NCBI RefSeq assembly: GCF_001683915.1
Contig: NZ_LXTT01000168.1
Span: forward strand, 1 to 43,969
DNA length: 43,969 bases
DNA from: Allomuricauda sp. CP2A
Lineage (GTDB): Bacteria > Bacteroidota > Bacteroidia > Flavobacteriales > Flavobacteriaceae
Direction of reading: 5' to 3'
Both the position numbers and the translations under genes were made by a program. The notes beneath the pieces are model-generated. The model did no database searches. It saw only the letters and a program-made list of their open reading frames with translations, and was not told the DNA's origin. Every line of letters begins with the position of its first letter. Position 1 is the stretch's first letter. This document shows positions 1 through 7,191 of this stretch, piece by piece.

Positions 1-140
1 ATTTTCTATTAAAAAATGGTCTTTCAATCCCTTTTTCAAGACGACTTGGATTTCGGTTCCACGCCATCAGGATTAACAAATTTTAACATCATTCCGAGTA
101 ATAGTTGCTAACTTATTCCCACTAAACAAAAAACACTAAA

Positions 141-833
141 ATGAAAACCGTGGGAATTCCTTTTTTACTGCTACTACTTTTGACCTCCTTTGGCTGTCAA
201 TCCAAAAACAAATCGGAAAAAAAAGAGCTTGCCCAAGAAGAACAATCTGAAGCTCCAACAAAAGAAACGTTCACCGCAGCCGAACTGCAGCAATATGAAA
301 CTGCCTATTTTGCCAGTGGATGTTTTTGGTGTGTTGAGGCCATTTTTGAAAGTGTAAAAGGTGTAAAAGAAGTCTACTCGGGATACGCTGGTGGCACAGA
401 AAAGAACCCCACCTATGAGCAGGTTTCCTACGGAAGGACAACCCATGCAGAAGCCGTGGAGGTATATTACGACCCCAAGGTCATCTCATTCACCCAATTG
501 GTACAGGTGTTCTTTGGTTCGCATGACCCTACTACCCTCAATCGCCAAGGACCTGACAGAGGAGCCCAGTATCGTTCCATAGCATTTTACAAAAATGAGG
601 AGCAAATGAAAATCATTACGGGTTATATGGCCAAGTTACAGGAGGAACATGTGTATGACAGGCCCATTGTCACCGAGGTGAAAAAGTTCGATACATTTTA
701 CATGGCCGAAGACTACCACCAGGATTATGAAAGGAACCATCCGAACAATTCGTATATCCGGAACGTCTCCATCCCCAGATTAAATCGGTTTAAAGTCAAT
801 TTTCAATCCTATTTGAAGGAAGAAGCCCATTAA
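141..833 (+). CDS. msrA: Peptide methionine-S-sulfoxide reductase MsrA, lipoprotein form
   Basis: Reduces methionine-S-sulfoxide in oxidised proteins. Residues 1-18 are a hydrophobic lipoprotein signal ending in a lipobox (SFGC, Cys19), followed by a charged low-complexity linker to about residue 50, so the enzyme should be anchored in the envelope rather than cytosolic. The catalytic motif GCFWC lies at residues 60-64. Cys61 is the expected nucleophile. Apart from the lipobox, Cys64 is the only other cysteine, so it is probably the resolving residue. The family's YFASGCFW, GYAGG and YRSIAFY-type blocks are present. At 230 aa it is the usual catalytic length plus the leader. It stands alone, convergent with the sigma-factor operon. 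The ATG was chosen because it gives a complete signal peptide. Family assignment is secure; the location is inferred from the lipobox. Confidence 0.95.
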   Translation: MKTVGIPFLLLLLLTSFGCQSKNKSEKKELAQEEQSEAPTKETFTAAELQQYETAYFASGCFWCVEAIFESVKGVKEVYSGYAGGTEKNPTYEQVSYGRTTHAEAVEVYYDPKVISFTQLVQVFFGSHDPTTLNRQGPDRGAQYRSIAFYKNEEQMKIITGYMAKLQEEHVYDRPIVTEVKKFDTFYMAEDYHQDYERNHPNNSYIRNVSIPRLNRFKVNFQSYLKEEAH

Positions 834-867
834 CGGGTAAATAAATCTGATTGAAACTGTAACTGTT

Positions 868-925
868 GTTGGTGTTCTTGACCAAGGGTTTGGTCTTGGG
901 AAGTGGATAGGTAAGGGTCACCAAC
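868..925. other. Nested inverted repeats between convergent genes, possible weak terminator
   Basis: Between the convergent ends of msrA and the 939-2390 gene there are two nested palindromes: GTTGGTG (868-874) with CACCAAC (919-925), and inside it GACCAA (880-885) with TTGGTC (890-895). There is no clean T-run on either side, so it may be a weak bidirectional terminator or chance. Confidence 0.25.
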
Positions 926-938
926 ACAAGGGAATTTG

Positions 939-2390
939 TTATTCTTTTAGGGCTACTTCGCTATATTTAGCAGTAATGGTAATCGATTTACCCTCCTTAT
1001 CCGAAATGTGATACCCTTTATGCACATTGGTATTGTAATTTTTAGAAGTACTAATGACCATGCTTTTGGGATAACTGAATTCCGAAGCGGTTTCATTAAC
1101 GTGTATCTTAAAAGGCCCTGAAGGCATCGCACAGTCCACCTCTCCATTTTCAACCGTAATATCAATGTTGGAAAAGCCATCGGACACAGAATCAATGCTC
1201 AATGCCCCCAAGCTGCTGGTCACAAGAGCATTGTTCACCAACCTACCAATAATCACATTGGAAGAAACCGAGTTCAGCTTCAATTCCTTGACCTCTTTAA
1301 GGTTTACCCTATCCGAATAATCGGTTTTCAACTGTCCGTAGTTCCATTGTTGCACCACAACAGGCGAATACGAAGCCCTGATGTTGGTCTTGTCCCCGTC
1401 AATGGTAGAAGCATGCAAGCTTGCGTAGGACAAGCTTGCATTGATGTTCTTTGTATTTGCGGCCAGTTTTACCTCGCCATGCCTTACGTCCATCTTAAGT
1501 TTGACGCTTTTTGGCATTTTTATCTTGATGCGCTTTTTTACTTTGTATTTTTTGCGTTCCCCATCATCCGATGAAAAATAAAACACATTGGGTTCGCCGT
1601 TATTGATGCTGATAACATGACGCTTAACTTCAGCTTGCTGTTTCCGTACTTCCTCGCGTTGCTTCCGCATCTCTTCCCGGGCTTCCTTGCGAAGCTCCTG
1701 TTGTTCCTCCATCATCTCTTCGCGCTCTTCCATGAGTTGCTGCCGGTCTTCCTCCATCTGCTTTCTGTCCTCGGCCATTTCCTTGGCCATTTCTGCCATA
1801 TGCTCGCTCCACTCTTTAAAACGTTCTTTGTACTCCTTATCAAAATTCTTATCGAAGTCCTTTTTCCACTCCTTCAAGTATTTGTCCCCATCCTTTTTAT
1901 ACGCATCATAGTCAAAATCCATGTGCGGCATAGGGGGCATGGGTGGCATTGGTGGTAGATTTGGCATTACAATGACCTCTGGAATCTCGGGAATTTCAGG
2001 GATCTCCGGCATCACAAAATCAAAATCGGACATGCCCGGAACATCAAAATTGTACACAAAGGAAGAATTGCCTCCCCAAAAGGTGTTGCCTTCGGTTCGC
2101 ACCTCTATTTCCTTACTGTTCCCTTTGATGGTAATCTGATCTTTTTCAAAATAGGACTGCGCCTCCTCATCGGTGGCACCCTCCAGTTCCACCACAGCGG
2201 TAATTTCCACTTGGTCCTTGTCCCACGTTTCAAACTCAATGTCCGCATAACTGGTGTTGATGTCGATGACCGCATCCTTGTCCACAGTAAAGGTTTCCTT
2301 GTAGGTCTTTGATGTTTCCTGTGCATAACAGGCCATGCCGGTCAGCACAAAAAGAAGCCCACTAAACAATATTTGATGTTTCCTGCTCAT
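939..2390 (-). CDS. Exported coiled-coil protein with DUF4097-like C-terminal region
   Basis: Third gene of the sigma/anti-sigma operon; its start overlaps the upstream anti-sigma-like gene by 29 bp. Visible layout of the 483 aa: signal peptide 1-23 (ends CYAQ); a beta-rich segment to about 125; a short-period proline/methionine-rich stretch (repeats of PEI, then PPM) about 128-155; a highly charged Lys/Glu/Met/Gln-rich coiled coil about 160-260; then a beta-rich segment of alternating hydrophobic residues (about 285-475) that resembles DUF4097-type putative adhesin repeats seen in other flavobacterial sigma-factor operons. No catalytic motif is seen. The role is unknown; as a likely target of the sigma factor it may act in envelope stress or surface structure. 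The gene is real: it is long, in an operon and has a signal peptide. The domain name is tentative. Confidence 0.8.
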   Translation of the reverse strand: MSRKHQILFSGLLFVLTGMACYAQETSKTYKETFTVDKDAVIDINTSYADIEFETWDKDQVEITAVVELEGATDEEAQSYFEKDQITIKGNSKEIEVRTEGNTFWGGNSSFVYNFDVPGMSDFDFVMPEIPEIPEIPEVIVMPNLPPMPPMPPMPHMDFDYDAYKKDGDKYLKEWKKDFDKNFDKEYKERFKEWSEHMAEMAKEMAEDRKQMEEDRQQLMEEREEMMEEQQELRKEAREEMRKQREEVRKQQAEVKRHVISINNGEPNVFYFSSDDGERKKYKVKKRIKIKMPKSVKLKMDVRHGEVKLAANTKNINASLSYASLHASTIDGDKTNIRASYSPVVVQQWNYGQLKTDYSDRVNLKEVKELKLNSVSSNVIIGRLVNNALVTSSLGALSIDSVSDGFSNIDITVENGEVDCAMPSGPFKIHVNETASEFSYPKSMVISTSKNYNTNVHKGYHISDKEGKSITITAKYSEVALKE

Positions 2391-2967
2391 TTTCTGATGA
2401 TTTTAATTGGTTCAACTTTAATTTTAGTTTTTGAAGCAATTGCAACCGCAACTGCAAATTTTTCACCAAGGCACCGATGGTTTGGTCATTGGGACCCATT
2501 TCGTTGAGTTCCTTGTTCAATCGATGGTACTCGTTATCCAATTCGGCCAATCGGGCCATATAGCTATCCATTACCTCCTTATTGTTGGAATCTAACTCCA
2601 AATCGGAAAGTTGAAGGTTGATATTGGTGAGGTAATAATTTTCCACTTTCTTTAAATCTGGGGAAAGATCTCCCAATGATATGGTCTGGTCCTCCTCCTT
2701 GCCATTTTCAGTTTCAACAATCTGGGTCTCTGAGGGACCACCTTTTTCCTCTTTTGTTGAAAAATAATAGAATGTCAATCCCAGAGCCACCACAACCGAA
2801 GCGGCCATCTGCCACCATACCGAATACCCTTTCTTTTCCTTCGGGAGTTCTTCCGTTGGCATTTTTTCATCCAATTTTGATAGGAACCGGGCCTCATGCC
2901 CCCTTTTCATCGAATAGGTCTTTTCTTCCCGTTCCTTTGCGAACAATTTTCTAAGATCCCGTGCCAT
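2362..2967 (-). CDS. Probable membrane anti-sigma factor
   Basis: 201-aa single-pass protein encoded directly after the ECF sigma gene (17-bp overlap) and before the exported coiled-coil protein. Residues 1-50 are charged and cytoplasmic, about 52-68 form one transmembrane helix (WWQMAASVVVALGLTFYYF), and the periplasmic part ends in a Leu/Asn-rich coiled coil (about 120-195). I see no classical zinc-binding anti-sigma motif (HxxxCxxC), so the anti-sigma role is inferred from gene order and topology only. It fits a model in which the cytoplasmic N-terminus holds the sigma factor at the membrane and the periplasmic coiled coil senses a signal, perhaps together with the coiled-coil protein encoded next. 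Uncertain in function, secure as a gene. Confidence 0.75.
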   Translation of the reverse strand: MARDLRKLFAKEREEKTYSMKRGHEARFLSKLDEKMPTEELPKEKKGYSVWWQMAASVVVALGLTFYYFSTKEEKGGPSETQIVETENGKEEDQTISLGDLSPDLKKVENYYLTNINLQLSDLELDSNNKEVMDSYMARLAELDNEYHRLNKELNEMGPNDQTIGALVKNLQLRLQLLQKLKLKLNQLKSSENEQETSNIV

Positions 2968-3493
2968 ACACTTTGTCCTTTAATGATTCCTTTAATTGTG
3001 TTTTGCCTCGCAACAATCTGGTCCGCGAAGCTGCTTCAGTAATCTTTAATATTTGGGCTATTTCGCTATGGTCATAGCCTTCCACCAAAAACAGTTGCAC
3101 CACATACCTATATTTATCCGGCAGTTCCTCAATGGTTTTTTTCACCTCTTCCAAGGAAATGCCTTCTTCAATATGCCAATCTTCCTCATCGGTAATTTGG
3201 AGGTACCTTTCATTCAATTCCACCGTTCGTTGATTTTTCGATTTTAAAAAATCGATGCTCCCGTTCACCACAATCCGTTTCAACCACGCCCCAAAGGTCA
3301 CCTCCCCTTTAAATTGGTCAATCCGCTGAAAAGCTTTTATAAAAGATTCTTGCACCACGTCCTCCGCATCATTCGAATTTTTTAGAAACCGCATGGCTAC
3401 GCCATACATACCATCACAATATTGACGGTACAGTTTTAGCTGCGCCCCACGGTCGTTGTGCTTACATTTTTCTACCAGTTCAATTTGAAACAC
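2951..3493 (-). CDS. ECF-type RNA polymerase sigma factor
   Basis: 180-aa sigma-70 family factor with only regions 2 and 4, as in extracytoplasmic-function sigma factors. Region 2 covers about residues 20-90 (MRFLKNSNDAEDVVQESF followed by the FGAWLKRIVVNGSIDFL block). Region 4 covers about 110-170, with the helix-turn-helix in the GYDHSEIAQILKITEAASRTRL part. It starts at a GTG (complement of CAC at 3491-3493). It heads a three-gene operon: the stop overlaps the anti-sigma-like gene. ECF factors of this type usually control their own operon. The upstream 150 bp hold the terminator of the OsmC gene but no TAnnTTTG box, compatible with self-activation from a non-housekeeping promoter (inference). 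Confidence 0.93.
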   Translation of the reverse strand: MFQIELVEKCKHNDRGAQLKLYRQYCDGMYGVAMRFLKNSNDAEDVVQESFIKAFQRIDQFKGEVTFGAWLKRIVVNGSIDFLKSKNQRTVELNERYLQITDEEDWHIEEGISLEEVKKTIEELPDKYRYVVQLFLVEGYDHSEIAQILKITEAASRTRLLRGKTQLKESLKDKVYGTGS

Positions 3494-3583
3494 GGTCAGT
3501 TGCTGTTTGGTTCTTAGTGGTTCTCTGTAAAGACGATGAAAAAAAGGGAACGTTTCAAATTTTTCACTTTTAAATTGATTTTT

Positions 3584-3618
3584 AACAAAAAAAATCCCGT
3601 CGATGCATCAACGGGATT
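3584..3618 (-). terminator. Rho-independent terminator of the OsmC/Ohr gene
   Basis: On the minus strand the arms AATCCCGT and ACGGGATT (plus-strand 3593-3600 and 3611-3618) enclose a short palindromic loop and are followed by a run of eight or more T (plus-strand A-run ending at 3593). It lies about 30 bp after the stop of the gene at 3646. Confidence 0.85.
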
Positions 3619-3645
3619 CCAATTTTCATGCTATGTGCGGTACTT

Positions 3646-4071
3646 TTATTCGTCCATCAACAAATTCAAATGTACCGTAATATTGTCCCGCGTAGCTTTG
3701 CTGTATGGGCATATTTCATGGGCTGCATTGATTAAATTTTCACCCATTTCCTGATCTACTGTAGGCAAATAGGCATCCAAAGTGGCCTCCAAAAAGAAAC
3801 CATCCTCCTCCTTATTGAACGATACAATGGCGGTAACATTAAAATCCCCAAGGTCATCAACACCATGTTCCTTGGCCACAACCTGTAAGGCTCCCGCAAA
3901 GCAGGTGGAATATGCCGCAGCAAAAAGCTCTTCCGGGTTGGTGGATTTGGGGTCAGGTTTTCCTTCGGAATTTGGCATGCTGATATCAAAATCAAGTACA
4001 CCGTCTTCACTTTTTACATGTCCTGAACGCCCTCCTGTATTGGTAGCTTTACTCTCAAAAATAGTTTTCAT
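3646..4071 (-). CDS. OsmC/Ohr family organic hydroperoxide resistance protein
   Basis: 141-aa protein of the OsmC/Ohr family, thiol peroxidases that reduce organic hydroperoxides using two cysteines. The two reactive cysteines are seen in their normal contexts: ATAYSTCF-like YSTCFAGAL at about residues 55-62 and EICPYSKATR near 119-128. The N-terminal TNTGGRSGHVKS and the GFFLEATLDAYLP block match the Ohr subgroup, and the length is normal for Ohr. It is a monocistronic gene with its own terminator and is divergent from meaB. No MarR/OhrR regulator is next to it. Confidence 0.93.
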   Translation of the reverse strand: MKTIFESKATNTGGRSGHVKSEDGVLDFDISMPNSEGKPDPKSTNPEELFAAAYSTCFAGALQVVAKEHGVDDLGDFNVTAIVSFNKEEDGFFLEATLDAYLPTVDQEMGENLINAAHEICPYSKATRDNITVHLNLLMDE

Positions 4072-4296
4072 CTGTACATCTTATTTATAGTTCCAATCAC
4101 CGGAAACGGTTAATCCAAGTCCGATAATTCTTTGTGAGAAGTTACCATTTTGTCATTGGAAGTTCCTAATAACTGTTATTAAATTTATGTGAAATGGGCC
4201 AAAACAGCACACAATAGGGGCGCGTATTCCTTTTTATGGATGAACAAAACCCATGAAAACTTTATACCTTAGTATTGAATTTGATGATCAGTACCC
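4072..4296. other. Divergent intergenic region, OsmC gene / meaB
   Basis: 225 bp between divergent genes must hold both promoters. I found no perfect TAnnTTTG box; the nearest is TACCTTAG before meaB (about 4266). No other structure was recognised. Confidence 0.4.
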
Positions 4297-5340
4297 TTGG
4301 CAACCAAAAAAAGCACACCACCCAATACCATTTCCAAAATTAGGGCACTTCGTAAACAGGAAATTTCCGTTGAAGCCCTGACCGAAGGTATTTTCAAGGG
4401 CGACAAAGCCATTTTGGCCAAGGCCATTACCCTTTTGGAGAGCACCAAGCCTGAACATTTTGAAAAAGCCAATGCGGTTATCGAAAAATGTCTGTCCAAA
4501 CCCAACAACAGCATTCGGTTGGGGATTACCGGCGTTCCCGGTGTGGGTAAAAGCTCATTTATTGAGACCTTGGGCACCACATTGACCGGTATGGGCAAAA
4601 AAGTGGCCGTTTTGGCGGTAGACCCCACCAGTTCCTTGAGCAAGGGCAGCATTTTAGGGGACAAGACACGAATGCAAGCACTCTCCAAAGACCCCAATGC
4701 GTTTATACGGCCTTCCCCTTCTGGGAGTTCATTGGGTGGGGTGGCCCAAAAAACCCGCGAGAGCATTATGCTTTGTGAAGCTGCGGGCTATGATGTGATT
4801 TTGGTGGAAACCGTGGGCGTGGGCCAGAGCGAAATTGCCGTGCACAGCATGGTGGACTTCTTTTTATTGCTGAAACTTTCCGGTGCGGGCGATGAGCTCC
4901 AGGGCATTAAACGGGGCATCATGGAAATGGCCGATGCCATTGCCATCAACAAGGCCGATGGCTCCAATTTGGAACAGGCCAAACTGGCCGAAACCGAATT
5001 TTCACGTGCGTTGCACCTCTATCCCCCCAAAAAAAATGGCTGGGTCCCTAAAGTGATGCGCTGTTCGGCCACTGAGAACACGGGAATCAAGGAAATTTGG
5101 GAAGTGGTGGAGCAATTCGTCGCCCAAAACAAAGAAAGCGGCCATTTTGAAAAAAACAGAAAGACCCAGAACAAAAACTGGTTCCTTCAGACCGTGGATG
5201 AGCACATCAAACAATTTTTCCATCAAAAGGAATCCTTTAAAAAGGAACAAAGCAAAATGTTGAAGGCCATCGAAAACAACAAAATCTCCCCTTTTTATGC
5301 CGCCAAACTCCTCTTGGACAAAATCACCAAGGAACTTTAA
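4297..5340 (+). CDS. meaB: Methylmalonyl-CoA mutase-associated GTPase MeaB
   Basis: G3E-family P-loop GTPase (MeaB/ArgK), a chaperone that loads and protects adenosylcobalamin-dependent methylmalonyl-CoA mutase. Walker A GVPGVGKSS is at about residues 79-87, a Walker B/switch block VETVGVGQSE near 170-178, and the guanine-specificity motif NKAD near 218-221. The length (347 aa) is typical, including the C-terminal dimerisation helix. It starts at TTG 4297: an in-frame stop lies 4 codons upstream and no ATG occurs near. The mutase genes are not in this window, which is common for flavobacteria. It is followed after 35 bp by a glycosyltransferase with its own -7 box, so the two are probably separate units. 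Confidence 0.93.
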   Translation: MATKKSTPPNTISKIRALRKQEISVEALTEGIFKGDKAILAKAITLLESTKPEHFEKANAVIEKCLSKPNNSIRLGITGVPGVGKSSFIETLGTTLTGMGKKVAVLAVDPTSSLSKGSILGDKTRMQALSKDPNAFIRPSPSGSSLGGVAQKTRESIMLCEAAGYDVILVETVGVGQSEIAVHSMVDFFLLLKLSGAGDELQGIKRGIMEMADAIAINKADGSNLEQAKLAETEFSRALHLYPPKKNGWVPKVMRCSATENTGIKEIWEVVEQFVAQNKESGHFEKNRKTQNKNWFLQTVDEHIKQFFHQKESFKKEQSKMLKAIENNKISPFYAAKLLLDKITKEL

Positions 5341-5350
5341 ATAAAAGCGA

Positions 5351-5358
5351 TAAATTTG
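5351..5358 (+). promoter_or_regulatory. -7 promoter box (TAAATTTG) before glycosyltransferase gene
   Basis: Perfect TAnnTTTG match 18 bp before the ATG at 5376, in the short gap after meaB. No TTG -33 element is seen at the right distance. Confidence 0.5.
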
Positions 5359-5375
5359 CACAGATTCAAAACCGA

Positions 5376-6338
5376 ATGAGCACTGTCACCGATTCCCTCC
5401 TATCCATAGTGATTCCCCTGTACAATGAAGAGGACAATGCGGTCCTGTTGACCCAAAAGATCCATGAAAGTCTTGCAGGGTACAGCTATCAAATTGTATA
5501 TGTGGATGACTTTTCAACGGATAAAACCCGTATAAAAGTCAAGGAAATGGATGATGACAAAGTCCATTTGATCGAGTTGAAAAAAAACTATGGTCAAAGT
5601 TTGGCCCTCGCTGCCGGAATTGACTACGCTGAAGGCGAATATATCATCACCATGGATGGTGATCTGCAGAACGATCCTTCGGATATTCCACAAATGTTGT
5701 CGCATGCGGTCAGTGGGGAATATGATGTAGTGACGGGCATCCGTCAAAAAAGAAAAGACTCTTTGGTCAAAAAAATACCTTCCAAGATTGCCAATTTCTT
5801 GGTTCGGCGAGTCACGAAATTGGATATTAAGGACAATGGTTGTGCCCTAAAAGTCTTTACCAAGGATATTGCCAAAGGATTGAACCTATACGGTGAAATG
5901 CACCGCTTTATCACACTTTTGGCTTATTTGGAAGGTGGACAGATCAAGCAGGTTCCTGTAAAGCACCATGCGCGACATGCCGGGGTTTCCAAATACGGAC
6001 TGGAGCGGGTGTTCAAGGTAGTGGCGGATATGATGTTGTTGCTCTTTATCCGAAAATATTTTCAACGGCCCATCCACCTATTTGGCATTTTTGGGGTATT
6101 GTTGATCATTCTTGGTGTCTTCATCAATATCTATTTGTTGATCGTAAAACTTGGTTTTGGGGAAGATATTGGGAGTAGGCCCTTGCTTATTTTTGGGATG
6201 ATGTTCATTTTGGGCGGTATTCAATTGTTCACTATAGGTATTGTGATGGAACTGTTGATACGCACCTACTACGAATCCCAGCAGAAAAGACCGTATCGCA
6301 TCAAAAAAATTACCATCGGTGACGGAAAAGCGACGTAA
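5376..6338 (+). CDS. Family 2 glycosyltransferase, polyprenyl-phosphate sugar synthase type (Dpm1/GtrB/ArnC-like)
   Basis: 320 aa. The GT-A domain occupies residues 1-230: VIPLYNEEDN near 12-21, the nucleotide-binding DDFS motif near 45, and the metal-binding MDGDLQNDP near 90-98. The C-terminal part has two long membrane helices (about 232-258 and 265-292), the arrangement of GtrB, ArnC and DPM-like enzymes that transfer a sugar or aminosugar from a nucleotide donor to polyprenyl phosphate on the cytoplasmic face. The next gene overlaps its end by 20 bp, so the two are translationally coupled. The sugar cannot be read from the sequence. The ArnT/PMT-like enzyme encoded just downstream on the other strand would be a natural user of the product (inference). 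Confidence 0.88.
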   Translation: MSTVTDSLLSIVIPLYNEEDNAVLLTQKIHESLAGYSYQIVYVDDFSTDKTRIKVKEMDDDKVHLIELKKNYGQSLALAAGIDYAEGEYIITMDGDLQNDPSDIPQMLSHAVSGEYDVVTGIRQKRKDSLVKKIPSKIANFLVRRVTKLDIKDNGCALKVFTKDIAKGLNLYGEMHRFITLLAYLEGGQIKQVPVKHHARHAGVSKYGLERVFKVVADMMLLLFIRKYFQRPIHLFGIFGVLLIILGVFINIYLLIVKLGFGEDIGSRPLLIFGMMFILGGIQLFTIGIVMELLIRTYYESQQKRPYRIKKITIGDGKAT

Positions 6339-7191
6339 AAAGCTCATCACGGCACTGAAATTCATCATCAGTGCAGCCTTGATCTACTTTATCTTCACTA
6401 AAATAGATTTCAAGGACGTTTTACAGACGTTACGGAAAAGCGACCCACTCTATCTAATTTTGGCCATTTTGTGCTTTGTGCTTTCCAAAGTGCTCTCCGC
6501 GCTCAGATTGAACCTGTATTTTCATCAAATTGGGGCAAAAATTTCCCAACGGAGCAATTTTAAGCTTTATTTGTTGGGGATGTTCTACAATCTTTTCCTT
6601 CCGGGAGGAATTGGGGGCGATGCCTATAAAGGGTATGTCATCCAACGGGAATATCAATCGGGGACCAAAAAAGTGGTCTCAGTTTTGCTCTTGGACCGTT
6701 TAAGCGGAATGCTATTGCTTTTTCTCTACGCCTGCACCTTGGCCTTAATTTCAGATAACACTTTTTTCAACGGGTTTATGGGTTTGACAGTTGTAGTAAT
6801 TCCATTGAGTATGTTGGTTTTTTGGTGGATGAACTGGAAGTTCTTTGCCTATACTATTCCTATTTTTTGGAAATCCGTTGGGTATTCGGCCCTGGTTCAA
6901 TTAGCGCAGTTGGTGTGTGTGTTGTGCATTCTGCAATCCCTTTCCATAAGCTTGGATCGTGTTGAATATTTGTTTGTATTCTTGGTGTCATCCATTGTTT
7001 CTGTAATTCCACTGACCATTGGCGGTATTGGAAGCAGGGAAGTGACCTTTTTATATGGTGCAAAATGGTTGGGACTGGATGCGAGCACCTCCATCGGCAT
7101 CAGTTTTACCTTTTTCTTGATTACGGCCTTGATTTCCCTTTTGGGAATTGTCTATCACTTTAGAAAACCAAAATTGGAAACAGTTTCCTAA
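6319..7191 (+). CDS. YbhN/UPF0104-type integral membrane protein (AglD/MprF-N-like, possible flippase)
   Basis: 290 aa with about seven to eight hydrophobic helices; belongs to the lysylphosphatidylglycerol synthase transmembrane-region superfamily (UPF0104). The family signature is visible as FYNLFLPGGIGGDAYKG (about 90-105) and the later PLTIGGIGSREV (about 229-240). Members are often beside polyprenol-sugar glycosyltransferases and are suggested to move lipid-linked substrates across the membrane, though biochemical proof is thin. It starts at GTG 6319, inside the end of the glycosyltransferase gene. Its TAA stop overlaps the stop of the convergent ArnT-like gene in a shared CTAA. Confidence 0.88.
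   Translation: MTEKRRKKLITALKFIISAALIYFIFTKIDFKDVLQTLRKSDPLYLILAILCFVLSKVLSALRLNLYFHQIGAKISQRSNFKLYLLGMFYNLFLPGGIGGDAYKGYVIQREYQSGTKKVVSVLLLDRLSGMLLLFLYACTLALISDNTFFNGFMGLTVVVIPLSMLVFWWMNWKFFAYTIPIFWKSVGYSALVQLAQLVCVLCILQSLSISLDRVEYLFVFLVSSIVSVIPLTIGGIGSREVTFLYGAKWLGLDASTSIGISFTFFLITALISLLGIVYHFRKPKLETVS

Noticed and set aside
1..67. Minus-strand frame starting MAWNRNPSRLEKG at the left edge
   Set aside because: Only about 22 codons are in the window and no clear promoter box or known family is seen; it may be the start of a partial gene, but the support is too weak to list.
1617..1958. Long plus-strand open frames (hydrophobic 113-aa) opposite the coiled-coil protein
   Set aside because: They mirror the Lys/Glu/Met-rich coiled-coil coding strand; antisense of charged repeats gives Leu/Phe-rich shadows. 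No start context or promoter.
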